From JAXGOI01 sp040767605 (GTDB lineage: Bacteria; Bacillota; Dehalobacteriia; UBA4068), in NCBI GenBank assembly GCA_040767605.1, contig JAXGOI010000001.1:682001-746000 (forward strand): DNA of 64,000 nt, given 5' to 3'. The notes beneath the pieces are model-generated. The model did no database searches. It was not told the DNA's origin and worked only from the letters and a program-made list of their open reading frames with translations. Made by a program: the position numbers and the translations under genes. Below, in pieces: positions 44,229 through 53,286 of the stretch (positions are counted from its first letter, which is position 1; every line of letters begins with the position of its first letter).

Positions 44229-45920
44229 TTAAACTACCACTCTTAATAATTCCTCTATGGAGGTTACGCTGTTTTTAACTTTAATCAGGCCGTCTCCTCT
44301 TAGGGTTTCCATACCCTCTTTTATGGCCAGCTCGCGGATATCATTGGTGGAGGCCCGGCTAAGAATAAGCTTTTGCATATCCTCCCCAACGGATAAAAAT
44401 TCGTATATACCCATGCGGCCTTTATAGCCGGTGCCGTTACAGGCCAGGCAGCCCTTGCTTTTATAAAGGGTGATTTCCTCCTCCCCTTCTTCAAGGGGAA
44501 AATCAGGTATGCTTTTTAAGATTTCTTCCCGGCTTAAGGTATAGGGCTTTTTACAGCGGGGGCAAAGCACCCTTAAAAGCCTTTGGGCAACAACCCCTAC
44601 CAGGGAAGAAGCGGTTAAAAACGGCTCTACCCCCATTTCCCCCAGGCGGGTTACAGCACCGGGGGCATCATTGGTATGAAGGGTGGAAAAAACCATATGC
44701 CCGGTTAAGGCGGATTCCACCGCGATTTTGGCGGTTTCTTTATCCCGGATTTCCCCTATCATAATAATATCCGGGTCGCTCCTTAAAATTGAGCGCAAGC
44801 CTGAGGCAAATGTCATTCCGGCTCTGGAATTCATCTGAATTTGATTGATTCCGTCCATACGCCTTTCAATGGGGTCTTCCAGAGTAATAATATTTTTATC
44901 CGGGGAATTTCTTTCCGCCAAGGTAGCGTATAAAGTGGTGCTTTTACCGGAGCCGGTGGGCCCGGTAACTAAAATAAAGCCATATGGCAAACGCATGGCG
45001 TCTAAATAACGGTTTTTATGTAAAGGCGGAAAGCCCAATTCATCAATGGTAATAATTCTGCCGCTGCGGCTTAATAGCCTAAGGGTAAGCTTTTCGCCGT
45101 AGGCGGAAGGCAGGGAGGCAATACGAATATCAAAAACCTTACCCTCCATTTTAATAGTTGCCCTGCCGTCTTGAGGTATGCGCCTTTCGGCAATATCCAT
45201 ACCCCCCATAACTTTAATGCGGGAAACCAAGGTGGCATGGAGCTTAAGGGGCTGCCGCATAATATCATGCATTACTCCGTCAATCCTGAAGCGCACCCGC
45301 AAATATTTTTCATGGGCCTCAATATGAACATCGCTGGCCCCGGCGCGGATTGCATTATTAAGAATTTGATTAGCCAATTGTACGGCGGGCTTATCATCAT
45401 CATAATCGGTTTCTATCGGGGCAGAATCGGCCTCATCCTCCATTTCTTCCCCGATTCTGCTGCTGGAGTTAACAAAACGCTCAATAACCGCGTTTAATTC
45501 TACATCGGGCACAACCACAGGATGAACTTCATAGCCGGTAACCAGCACTAAATCGTCAATGGCAATAATATCATTGGGGTTATGCATGGCCATATAAAGC
45601 TTGCCGTTTTCAAGGCGCATGGGAATAGCCTGATAACGCTGGGCAATTTCCGGTGTAATTAAATTCATCACTTCCGAGCTGGGGGTAAGATTATTAAATG
45701 AGGCAAATTCAATGCCGGAAATCTGAGACATGGCATGAGCGATATCCTCATCCGTGCAATAGCCCAATTTTACTAAAATAGCCCCGATTTTTGTGAAATT
45801 GCCGTTTTCCCTGTTTTTTTCCTGTATTGTTAATGCCTCGGCCAGCTGTTCCTGAGTTAATTTTCCCATTTCTACCAGCTTGCGGCCAATATAAGAAACA
45901 TTTAAATTTATAGTGCCCAT
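44229..45920 (-). CDS. pilB: PilB-type pilus assembly ATPase
   Basis: PilB is the cytoplasmic hexameric motor that drives pilus extension. The 563-residue protein has an N-terminal MshEN domain (about 1-150, with LVEMGKLTQEQLAEAL and an NPND loop), which in relatives binds cyclic-di-GMP. The GspE core holds Walker A GPTGSGKSTT near residue 320, the Asp box LEDPIERRM, Walker B IIMIGEIRD and His box GHMVFSTLHT. A tetracysteine zinc site follows (CPRCKK and CLACNGTGY). The MshEN domain together with the nearby HD-GYP enzyme suggests c-di-GMP control of extension, which is inference. Confidence 0.95.
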   Translation of the reverse strand: MGTINLNVSYIGRKLVEMGKLTQEQLAEALTIQEKNRENGNFTKIGAILVKLGYCTDEDIAHAMSQISGIEFASFNNLTPSSEVMNLITPEIAQRYQAIPMRLENGKLYMAMHNPNDIIAIDDLVLVTGYEVHPVVVPDVELNAVIERFVNSSSRIGEEMEDEADSAPIETDYDDDKPAVQLANQILNNAIRAGASDVHIEAHEKYLRVRFRIDGVMHDIMRQPLKLHATLVSRIKVMGGMDIAERRIPQDGRATIKMEGKVFDIRIASLPSAYGEKLTLRLLSRSGRIITIDELGFPPLHKNRYLDAMRLPYGFILVTGPTGSGKSTTLYATLAERNSPDKNIITLEDPIERRMDGINQIQMNSRAGMTFASGLRSILRSDPDIIMIGEIRDKETAKIAVESALTGHMVFSTLHTNDAPGAVTRLGEMGVEPFLTASSLVGVVAQRLLRVLCPRCKKPYTLSREEILKSIPDFPLEEGEEEITLYKSKGCLACNGTGYKGRMGIYEFLSVGEDMQKLILSRASTNDIRELAIKEGMETLRGDGLIKVKNSVTSIEELLRVVV

Positions 45921-45946
45921 TATTTATCCGCCTTTTAAACAAAGAA

Positions 45947-46498
45947 TTACCTGTAGAAGGCTTTACCTAAAATTGTGCCGGTAATAAGCCCCCCTGCGGA
46001 ATCCTCGCTTTTTACCGTCAGATCATCCACGAAGACCATCCTGCTCCAGGTAGACATATCATAAAGAATTGTAATAAAATCCCCATAGTTGCCTTTATAA
46101 ACAGCTTTAAAGGGCAAATTATTATTGGCGCCCTCAGCGTTTTTTACATCCTCAAATACTAAATTAAGTATTTGCCCCGGGTATTTTGCCTCTAATTCAT
46201 TAAAGCGGTAAATTATATCGTCCTGGCTGGGGCCAAGGGGTAAAAGCAGCTTGCTGTTTTCCAATTCTTTTTCCAGTCCGGCGGATTGCTTTTCTAAATC
46301 TCCCAAATAGGCTAAATTTTGCCGGTTTATTTCCAGCTGTCTTGCCTCTTCCTGCTTTTGCTGGGCAAGGGTGCGAATCCCCAAGACATTAAGAATGGTT
46401 AATGCCAAAAGGAGGACAATGGCAAAAGCCAAAATAATACTGGCTAATACGGAAGAGTTTACTTTCCCTTTAAGATCAATTTTCATTTTTACCACCAT
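45947..46498 (-). CDS. pilO: PilO-like inner-membrane alignment protein
   Basis: The 183-residue protein has one N-terminal membrane helix (about 15-37, with ASIILAFAIVLLLALTIL). A coiled-coil stretch (about 40-85) and a small ferredoxin-like domain follow (FNELEAKYPGQILNL, then PFKAVYKGNYGDFITILYD). This is the PilO layout. PilO pairs with PilN and links PilM to the envelope part of the machine. It follows pilN after 22 bp and precedes pilB. An internal ATG at 46486 has a better-placed GGTGG site, so the true start may be four codons later. Confidence 0.85.
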   Translation of the reverse strand: MVVKMKIDLKGKVNSSVLASIILAFAIVLLLALTILNVLGIRTLAQQKQEEARQLEINRQNLAYLGDLEKQSAGLEKELENSKLLLPLGPSQDDIIYRFNELEAKYPGQILNLVFEDVKNAEGANNNLPFKAVYKGNYGDFITILYDMSTWSRMVFVDDLTVKSEDSAGGLITGTILGKAFYR

Positions 46499-46520
46499 TT
46501 CCGGATATTTTTAGCGCCTT

Positions 46521-47084
46521 CTAGGGGGTTTTTGTATTTTTAATATTGCCTATAGTTATTTCAAATTGAATTCTGTCTTGTTCCTGCACTGTAACTATAT
46601 TTGCAAAAGAGCAGTAAACATCGCTTATGCCATCCAAGGCCTCCAGGTTTGAAATTGTTACCGAGGCATCTTCATTATCCGCCCCGTTACAGAGGAGTTT
46701 ACATGTTTTTTTATCATCTTTTAATTCATAGGAGGCATTCTCCAAATGAACACCGGGGGGTAAAGCCCCGCTGATTTTTGAGATTATAAGCTCCCAATGG
46801 GGGTTTTTTTCTTCCAATTCCGCAACCTTGCCCTTTATGGCGGCTACCTCTTTACTCATATCCTCATAGGCTTTAAGATTGAAGGAATCATCCTGTATTT
46901 GGGCGTTTTCCAGCTTAAGCCTGGTTAATTCGCTGCGGGAGGTTATAAGCCAAATATTGCTGATTATAAAAACCAGAAAAAACGCCGCCGCAATAACTAT
47001 AAGGCATTTTGTAATTTTTGCCTGTTTAATAAGCGCCTGCTGCTTCTTTTTATACTCCTGTGGCAATAAGCTTATGCCCCGCAT
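46521..47084 (-). CDS. pilN: PilN-like inner-membrane alignment protein
   Basis: The 187-residue protein starts with the conserved PilN opening ISLLPQEYKKK, which in PilN binds PilM. A membrane helix (about 29-52) and a coiled coil (KLENAQIQDDSFNLKAYEDM and onward) follow. The C-terminal domain contains PGVHLENASYELKD and a closing strand FEITIGNI. It begins 2 bp after pilM and is followed by pilO, the typical pilMNO order. Confidence 0.9.
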   Translation of the reverse strand: MRGISLLPQEYKKKQQALIKQAKITKCLIVIAAAFFLVFIISNIWLITSRSELTRLKLENAQIQDDSFNLKAYEDMSKEVAAIKGKVAELEEKNPHWELIISKISGALPPGVHLENASYELKDDKKTCKLLCNGADNEDASVTISNLEALDGISDVYCSFANIVTVQEQDRIQFEITIGNIKNTKTP

Positions 47085-47086
47085 AG

Positions 47087-48058
47087 TTAATCCTCCAATT
47101 CTCTGAGAGCCAGGCTTATGCAGCCTGCGTATTCCATAAGATCTAAATGCTCCCGGCCCTTAAGGTTAGGATAAAAGTCGGGGATTATAGTCTCTATGCC
47201 GCTCTCTTTGGTTATTATTTCCTCAATACCGGGGAAACGGGAAATATCGCCGCTTAAATATACGGTGTTCAGCTTTTCACTATGCTGAGAATAATAATAG
47301 GCGGTGGAGGTGCGAATATCCTCAACAAGGGCCGCCGCAATATCCTCAATTTCCCTTTGATTTATAGCGACTCCCGGGCTTCTTGTAATAAGTGAATTAA
47401 TAAAGGCTAAAGTTGCCTTGTAGCGGGCCATGGCAATATGCCCGCCTTTATAAATCAGCATTCCCGTTATTTCTTTACCCAGGGATATATTTATAAACCC
47501 CGCATTTTTATCTTCGGCAATATTCTGCACGGCCCGGCCTAAAGCCAGAATAGAGGCGTCAATTTCCCCAATTGTAAGCTTGGCCTCATCTATGCCTTGC
47601 ATAACCCCTTCAATAAGCTGTTTTTTAGCTGCCACTAAAAGGGTGTTAACATATTGTATATTCTCTATTTGCTTTTCATCCAAAGTTAAATAATCTAAAA
47701 TAAGCTCGCTGAGGGGAACAGGTATATGCTCCTGCGCCTGCAAAAGCACCATCTTTCGCAGCTTTTCCGGGGGTACCTTCTGAAAGGAGGCTATTCTTAA
47801 AATAATATCCAGGCTGTTTACTCCCGCAATTACCTGCCTGCTGGAAAAACCCTCTTTTTTATGAAAATCAGTTAGAGCCTGGCTGAAGCCGGGAATATCC
47901 ATAATATACCCGTTTTCTACAATGCCGTGGGCCAAAGGGAATTTGCCATATGCTATGAGCATTGGTTCTTTAGGTGTTCCGCCTAATTCTACCCCGCGGA
48001 TTTCCCCGGAATCAATTTCTATCCCAATAAAGGATGACCTATTATTCATGCTTTTCAC
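47087..48058 (-). CDS. pilM: PilM-like actin-fold protein
   Basis: The 323-residue protein belongs to the PilM family, cytoplasmic actin-like ATP-binding proteins. Motifs are FIGIEIDSGEIRGVEL (phosphate 1), LYLSGDISRFPGIEEIITK (adenosine region) and ISLALRELED at the end. It binds the N-terminus of PilN and the assembly ATPases. The start is a GTG at 48058 because AGAGGTG lies 6 bp upstream. A GTG three codons earlier overlaps that site, and an ATG two codons later is too far from it. Confidence 0.9.
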   Translation of the reverse strand: MKSMNNRSSFIGIEIDSGEIRGVELGGTPKEPMLIAYGKFPLAHGIVENGYIMDIPGFSQALTDFHKKEGFSSRQVIAGVNSLDIILRIASFQKVPPEKLRKMVLLQAQEHIPVPLSELILDYLTLDEKQIENIQYVNTLLVAAKKQLIEGVMQGIDEAKLTIGEIDASILALGRAVQNIAEDKNAGFINISLGKEITGMLIYKGGHIAMARYKATLAFINSLITRSPGVAINQREIEDIAAALVEDIRTSTAYYYSQHSEKLNTVYLSGDISRFPGIEEIITKESGIETIIPDFYPNLKGREHLDLMEYAGCISLALRELED

Positions 48059-48088
48059 AAGACACACCTCTGCTTTTAAATTCCGGCC

Positions 48089-49291
48089 CTAACCGGTTGT
48101 AACTGCTGTAAAAATTGGCAAATATAAAGCCAGAAGCATTCCTCCCACTACTAAACCAATTAGAATTATCATAAAAGGTTCTAAAATAGAGCTGAGGTTT
48201 TTTGTCATGGTGGCAACATCTTCCTCATAAAATTCCGCAACCTTATCCAGCATTTGAGGTAAAGTCCCGGCCTCCTCCCCAATGGAAATCATACTGGTTA
48301 CCATGGGGGGGAAAATTCCGCTTTGTTTTAGGGGTGCCGCAATACTTTTACCTTCCTCAATCCATCTGACAGCATCTTCAACTGCTACGGAAACAACCCG
48401 GCTCCCGGAGGTGGGGCCTGCGCTTTCCAGAGCCTGAACTATATTTATACCCCCGTTTAATAATGTGGCCAAAGTGCGGGAAAAACGGGCAATAACAGAT
48501 TTAAGAATTATAGGGCCAAAAAGGGGCAGCTTAAGCTTGGAATTCTCCCAAAGCTGATGGCCTGTTTTGCTTTTAAAAAATAAGTATATACCCGTGCCGA
48601 TTAAAATTGCAATAATAAGCCAAACAAACCACAGGGTACGGATACTGGTAGAAAGGGCAAAAATAAATTTAGTAACAACGGGTAAAGGCGTACCGGCGGG
48701 AATAAAACCCTCAAAAATAGGCACCATTACGGTAACCATGGCTAAAAACATAATTAAGGCAAAGCCGCCGATCATTTTAGGATAAGATGTGGCAGATTTT
48801 ATATTGGCGCTTAGCTGGCGGTCTTTTTGTAATTGCTCCGCCAGACGCAAAAGGGAGGTTTCCAGCATACCGCCTACCTCTCCGGAGCTTATCATAGAAA
48901 TATACAGGGGATTAAATATTTTAGGGTATTGCTCAAAAGCGGCGGTAAGGCTCATACCTCCCTCAACATTAGCGGCAATACCCGTTATGGCCTCCTTCAA
49001 AATAGGATGGGAAGATTCATTCCCAAGGGTAGCCAAGGCCTGGGTTATATGAATGCCGGCCCCTACCATGGCAGCTAATTGCCGGCTGAAAAGAGCCAGC
49101 TCTCCGGCTTTAACTTTTTTGGATTTGAAAGAAAGGGATATACCGCCTTTAACCTTTTTTTCTCTAAGCTCAATTACGGCAAGGCCGGATTCCTTAAGCT
49201 TGGCAAGAGCTAAATCGACATCTTCCGCTGTAATGCTGCCGGTAGCCGTTTGCCCCTGGCTGTTAATTCCCTCATATTCAAATACGCCCAT
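48089..49291 (-). CDS. pilC: PilC-type inner-membrane platform protein
   Basis: The 400-residue GspF/PilC family protein has two homologous halves. Each is a cytoplasmic four-helix bundle followed by membrane helices. Motifs are FSRQLAAMVGAGIHITQAL and FSRTLATLLNGGINIVQAL, with the typical glycine-rich EVGGMLE and EEAGTLPQMLDKVAEFYE. An N-terminal beta-strand domain (GVFEYEGINSQGQTATGSI) is present. PilC is the platform on which PilB and PilT act. GGAG lies 6 bp before the ATG. Confidence 0.95.
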   Translation of the reverse strand: MGVFEYEGINSQGQTATGSITAEDVDLALAKLKESGLAVIELREKKVKGGISLSFKSKKVKAGELALFSRQLAAMVGAGIHITQALATLGNESSHPILKEAITGIAANVEGGMSLTAAFEQYPKIFNPLYISMISSGEVGGMLETSLLRLAEQLQKDRQLSANIKSATSYPKMIGGFALIMFLAMVTVMVPIFEGFIPAGTPLPVVTKFIFALSTSIRTLWFVWLIIAILIGTGIYLFFKSKTGHQLWENSKLKLPLFGPIILKSVIARFSRTLATLLNGGINIVQALESAGPTSGSRVVSVAVEDAVRWIEEGKSIAAPLKQSGIFPPMVTSMISIGEEAGTLPQMLDKVAEFYEEDVATMTKNLSSILEPFMIILIGLVVGGMLLALYLPIFTAVTTG

Positions 49292-49349
49292 ATTAATCTC
49301 CTTTATAAAACACTTCCCGGTTTAAGCCGGAGGGTATTTTAAAAGCCCC

Positions 49350-50435
49350 CTAGCTTCTTAAAAGCCTTTCCAATTCATTTCTGTCCACGCAATATTCCAA
49401 AGCATGGAGCCGGGATATTTTCCCCAGCCTTAAAAGTTTAACCAAAGCCTGATCCATAGTTTGCATACCAAAGGCCTGGCCGGTTTGAATAGCGCTGTAA
49501 AGCTGATGCTCCTTACTTTCTCTAATCAGGCTTTTTACCGCGGGGGTATCCGCCATATATTCAACCGCAACCTCCCGCCCCCCGCTTAGGGTAGGAATAA
49601 GCTGCTGAGAAATAACTCCTCTTAAAGAGGCCGCCAATTGCTGACGAACCTGAACCCGCCGTTCGTCGGGGAAGGCATCCACAATCCGGGAAATTGTCAG
49701 CGGGGCCGTTTGAGTATGAAGGGTTGAAAAAACCAAGTGGCCGGTTTCCGCCGCTGTTAAGGCTATGCCTATACTTTCGGCATCTCTCATTTCCCCAATC
49801 ATAATAATATCCGGGTCATGCCTTAACACCTGGCAAAGGGCATTAGAGAATGATTTGGTATCCGTACCGATTTCCCTTTGGCGTATTGTGGCAAGCTTAT
49901 GAGGATGCAGAAATTCTATGGGGTCTTCCACTGTAACAATATTTACCCTTCTGGTATTGTTTATAACATTCAGCATTGCCGCCAGCGTAGTGCTTTTGCC
50001 GCTGCCCGTGGGCCCTGTAACTAAAACCAGCCCCCGGGTAAGGGTGCAAAGCCTTTGCACATCCTGGGGCAGGCCAAGGCCGCCTATTTCAGGAATACCA
50101 AAGGGAATTACCCTGAAAACCGCGGCTAAAGTACCCCGCTGAACAATAATATTCCCCCTGAAGCGGGCACAGCCGAAAATGGAATAGGAAAAATCCAGCT
50201 CCCAATTGGTCTCCAGTTCCTCAACCTGATAATCATCTAAAATCGGTAAAAGCAGCCCGGGAATATCTCCCGAATGGAGCTCCGGGTGATTACAGGGGAT
50301 TAATTCCCCGTTTATTCTTACGCAAGGGGGCACCCCTGCCACAATATGTAAATCCGAACCCTTTTTTTCAACTGTTTCTTTAAGCAAATCCTCCAGGCTC
50401 AAAGGATAATCGCTGCTTTTTCTGAGAAAACGCAT
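49350..50435 (-). CDS. pilT: PilT-type retraction ATPase, copy 2
   Basis: This is a second PilT homologue of 361 residues. It has an N-terminal domain with KGSDLHIVAGVPPCVRINGE, Walker A GPTGSGKSTT, LEDP-equivalent VEDPIEFLH, Walker B IIMIGEMRD, His box GHLVFSTLHT and a C-terminal VKSLIRESKEHQLYSAI. It differs clearly from copy 1 at 38304-39383, so the duplication is old. Two retraction ATPases in one cluster (compare PilT and PilU in Pseudomonas) may divide the work, but which one is the main motor cannot be told from sequence. Confidence 0.94.
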   Translation of the reverse strand: MRFLRKSSDYPLSLEDLLKETVEKKGSDLHIVAGVPPCVRINGELIPCNHPELHSGDIPGLLLPILDDYQVEELETNWELDFSYSIFGCARFRGNIIVQRGTLAAVFRVIPFGIPEIGGLGLPQDVQRLCTLTRGLVLVTGPTGSGKSTTLAAMLNVINNTRRVNIVTVEDPIEFLHPHKLATIRQREIGTDTKSFSNALCQVLRHDPDIIMIGEMRDAESIGIALTAAETGHLVFSTLHTQTAPLTISRIVDAFPDERRVQVRQQLAASLRGVISQQLIPTLSGGREVAVEYMADTPAVKSLIRESKEHQLYSAIQTGQAFGMQTMDQALVKLLRLGKISRLHALEYCVDRNELERLLRS

Positions 50436-50514
50436 ATTCCCTCCATATTACCCGGCCGCATTATTATCTGCCTAATTAACCGGCCGGCCGATTATTCCCC
50501 CAGAGAACAGGATT

Positions 50515-52140
50515 TTACTGCCTGGGGTTATCAATTCTATCCAGCATTTCCTGAACCAGCTTAACAGTTTCGGGGGATTCCGTAATATATAAAATATATT
50601 GGGAATCTCCTCTATCTTTAGAAACATTGGCGGAAACATCAAAGCTTGAGGAATTAAGGCTGGGCAATAATTTGCAAAGAAGATCTCTTCTGGCCCTTAG
50701 GCTTTCTGTATTTGCAGAGACATCTATGGGCAGAATAATTGCCGGGGAGTAGCTGTCTAAAAGGTTAACCATATTTTGAACTTTGGCTATATAATCCCTA
50801 TTGCAATAAACTAGAATTGTCCGGCTTAAGCTGGGGTAATTAAAAGTATAAACATCTACATTAGGCAGTTTCATCTTAAGCAGCTTGTCCCTGGCAATAT
50901 CGGCTCTAATATTCCGCAGAGGAACATTAACAAAAGCTCCGTCCATATCATCATAATAAGGGTCGGCATCTATGGATTTTATAATATCTATCGCCTGGTC
51001 AACATCTTGTCTTGAGCCTCTGAGCCAAATAACCCGGGAAAGGGAATCTACCGTTATAGGCTGCGCCTTAAGATCCAGCTGGCCAATAACGGAGAGGGCA
51101 TTTTCCTTGGATACGCCGGCTAAAACCAGCTTCTTCATGGTTATACCGGAGCCGAGAACCATATATTGATTATCTACCTTATTTTTAATATCCATTACGG
51201 TTGCCCGCTCATCGCTGGAGCCGTATACCCATAAAATCCCCGAGCTGTCGGAAATAACCAGGCCGGCATTAATCCCCAGGCTTTGCAAAAAGGAATTAAA
51301 TTCCGAGGGGGTAAAATATTTAAGGCGCACAGCCGTCAGGCCGCTGCCGCTTTCGCCGGCGCTGGAATAGGATTCGTTTTCAGAAACATCCAAAAGATTT
51401 ATTAATTGCCTTACCTTGGCAATTTCCTGCGGGAAGCCCTGAACCCAAATAGTGGAAAGATTAGATTCCATAATAAAGGGCTTGGCATTTATCTCCAGCT
51501 CCTGAATTTTGGCAGAGATAATATCGCTGGTAACATATTTAAGCTTAAAAGTGGTAACGGCAAGCCTGCTCATAAAATCTTCGCTTAAGGATTCCTTTGT
51601 GCCTACAAGCAAGATATCCCCATCCTGAAGATAAGTCATCTTTACCAGCTTAAGGAGGTAATCCATAGCGGTTTCAGGGGAAACATTTTCAATTTTAAGG
51701 CTTACATTAACAGGCGCGCCGGTATAAATTATGCTATAGCCCATATTTATCGCCAAAGCGGAAAGGGCATCCCGAATATCGGCATCCTTAATAAAGAGGC
51801 TGATATTCCCCGGGGCATACTCAGGCTTTTCTTCATTTTGCGTCGGCGGCGAAACACCCTCATTATCTTGGGAGGCATCTGTAAGGGGAACCTTTAAAAC
51901 CTGCCCCACATAGATAATACCCTGCTCTTTTATGCCGTTATCTTTTGCAAGCTGGGAGGGGGTTGTATTATACTCCCTGGCAATAGCGGTAAGGCTGTCC
52001 CCTGCTTTAACCGTATAATATGTATAGTCCGCGGCAGCAGCTGAAGAAGAAAGCCCCGCAAAAAGAAATATTCCGGCCATAAATAATATGAGGCAGGCAA
52101 AACCAAATCTTTTTTTAAGCAGAATGTTTATTCTCACCAC
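50515..52140 (-). CDS. LysM protein with secretin N-domains but no secretin barrel
   Basis: The 541-residue protein has a signal peptide or anchor (about 5-36). A LysM domain (about 41-87, with YYTVKAGDSLTAIAREYNTT) binds peptidoglycan. An STN domain (about 112-185, starting ISLFIKDADIRDALSALA) follows. About five N1-like modules come next, each about 60-70 residues and beginning with a strand such as FKLKYVTSDII, VRLKYFTPSEF, VNVPLRNIRAD. These are the parts that build the periplasmic rings of PilQ/GspD secretins. The C-terminal outer-membrane barrel is absent: the protein ends ETVKLVQEMLDRIDNPRQ. The GTG start at 52140 has AAGGAGG 8 bp upstream. It is placed exactly where pilQ stands in diderm operons. 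Confidence 0.85.
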   Translation of the reverse strand: MVRINILLKKRFGFACLILFMAGIFLFAGLSSSAAAADYTYYTVKAGDSLTAIAREYNTTPSQLAKDNGIKEQGIIYVGQVLKVPLTDASQDNEGVSPPTQNEEKPEYAPGNISLFIKDADIRDALSALAINMGYSIIYTGAPVNVSLKIENVSPETAMDYLLKLVKMTYLQDGDILLVGTKESLSEDFMSRLAVTTFKLKYVTSDIISAKIQELEINAKPFIMESNLSTIWVQGFPQEIAKVRQLINLLDVSENESYSSAGESGSGLTAVRLKYFTPSEFNSFLQSLGINAGLVISDSSGILWVYGSSDERATVMDIKNKVDNQYMVLGSGITMKKLVLAGVSKENALSVIGQLDLKAQPITVDSLSRVIWLRGSRQDVDQAIDIIKSIDADPYYDDMDGAFVNVPLRNIRADIARDKLLKMKLPNVDVYTFNYPSLSRTILVYCNRDYIAKVQNMVNLLDSYSPAIILPIDVSANTESLRARRDLLCKLLPSLNSSSFDVSANVSKDRGDSQYILYITESPETVKLVQEMLDRIDNPRQ

Positions 52141-52172
52141 AAAAATATCCTCCTTATTTAATAACAACTGCC

Positions 52173-52682
52173 TTATTCAATAATAACGGCCTCGCTGCTA
52201 TCTTCAATATTTATTAATTTCGTTTTACCGCCTGAAACAATCGTTACTCCCTGGCTTTCAATTCTTGAAACAATCCAGGCGCTGCCCCCTAAGGCTTTGC
52301 CTTCTTCAGCAATATAGGAAGCATAGGGAGTTTGCACAATAGCTGTGGATTTACCATGAGAATTTATAATAATTCCGGATACCCGGGCATAATCAAGAGC
52401 ATCCCCCTGAAATGGATTGCCGCCTTCTATTAGCTTGGCATCATCATAAACCCGTTCCGTAGAGGGGAGAGTTTCTATCTGCTGCCCCTGAGGCATTTCT
52501 CCCTCATTTAAATTACCTGCATCTGAGCCGGAGCTGCCGCCCCCGGAAATTAAAAAAACCGCCGCCGTTATCAGAGCCGCAATTGCCACAATTGTTATGC
52601 CTAAAATGACTTTTGCCCTTTTACTCTGAAGTTTATTTTTTATTGAAGGCCAAAGCTCAGATACATCCATTTTTAAATTCAT
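52173..52682 (-). CDS. PilP/GspC-like membrane protein
   Basis: The 169-residue protein has an N-terminal cytoplasmic stretch and a membrane helix (about 25-50, VILGITIVAIAALITAAVFL). An acidic linker and a C-terminal beta-domain follow, with NPFQGDALDYARVSGIII, then AIVQTPYASYIAEEGKALGG and GGKTKLINI. The strand pattern and GK/G spacing match the HR domain of PilP and GspC, which in diderms connects the inner-membrane complex to the secretin. Here it precedes the LysM-secretin-N protein, the expected partner. The ATG at 52682 has AAGGAG upstream. It is the first gene of the cluster. Confidence 0.75.
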   Translation of the reverse strand: MNLKMDVSELWPSIKNKLQSKRAKVILGITIVAIAALITAAVFLISGGGSSGSDAGNLNEGEMPQGQQIETLPSTERVYDDAKLIEGGNPFQGDALDYARVSGIIINSHGKSTAIVQTPYASYIAEEGKALGGSAWIVSRIESQGVTIVSGGKTKLINIEDSSEAVIIE

Positions 52683-52752
52683 AGCCCCTTGGCTCCTTTC
52701 GCCTGAAAGACTTGGGTTTACATAAAAAACCCCGCCAAACAAAATATATAAT

Positions 52753-52781
52753 ATAATACCATATTTCCCCTTATATGTCTA
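52753..52781 (-). promoter_or_regulatory. Promoter of the pilus operon
   Basis: On the minus strand, TAGACA (52781-52776) and TATTAT (52758-52753) have 17 bp spacing, about 70 bp before the first gene. Intergenic gaps from here to 40140 are all below 70 bp, so one transcript could cover at least eleven genes. Confidence 0.7.
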
Positions 52782-53172
52782 TGTTTTTCACCTAAAACAG
52801 CTTATCTTTACTTATATATCAGAATATAGTAATAATTCAATCAACCTTAAAAAGGCACAAACCATGACAGCCTTATAATTGCTTTTAAGGCTAAAGTCCG
52901 CTCTATCCCCTTATTTTATCCGCCCAGGGAGGCTGATAAAAAATAAGCTCACAGTGAATAAATACTCAGCCGCTAAATTATGCATATTTGCCTAAAAAAG
53001 CCCAAAATTATCCTGCATTTTTGATTTATTCTAAAATATCGGCATTATATTCTTGCATAACACTCTTATACAGCCTTTTTATTGGGCTTTTTAGGCTATT
53101 TTTATAAATCTTTCCAGTATTTAACTAATGTTTACGCACCATAGGAGTTTAAATTTCAGAAGGCTTTTGCTA

Positions 53173-53201
53173 GTGACATTTTATTAAATTTATGGTATGC
53201 T
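53173..53201 (+). promoter_or_regulatory. Candidate promoter of rubrerythrin
   Basis: GTGACA (53173-53178) and TATGCT (53196-53201) have 17 bp spacing, about 85 bp before the start codon. Both boxes deviate from consensus. Confidence 0.45.
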
Positions 53202-53286
53202 AATTTAGTAGGTATTATCAATATTTATACTCAGATTAAGCATTAAAAACGCTGGATAAAATATATTTTCAGGAGGAGATTTAATT

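Larger units (their letters stand above)
52683..53286. other. Intergenic stretch between the pilus cluster and rubrerythrin
   Basis: The 600 bp are AT-rich. They hold the pilus-operon promoter at the left end and the rubrerythrin promoter at the right. I see no gene, RNA or repeat in the middle. Confidence 0.6.
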
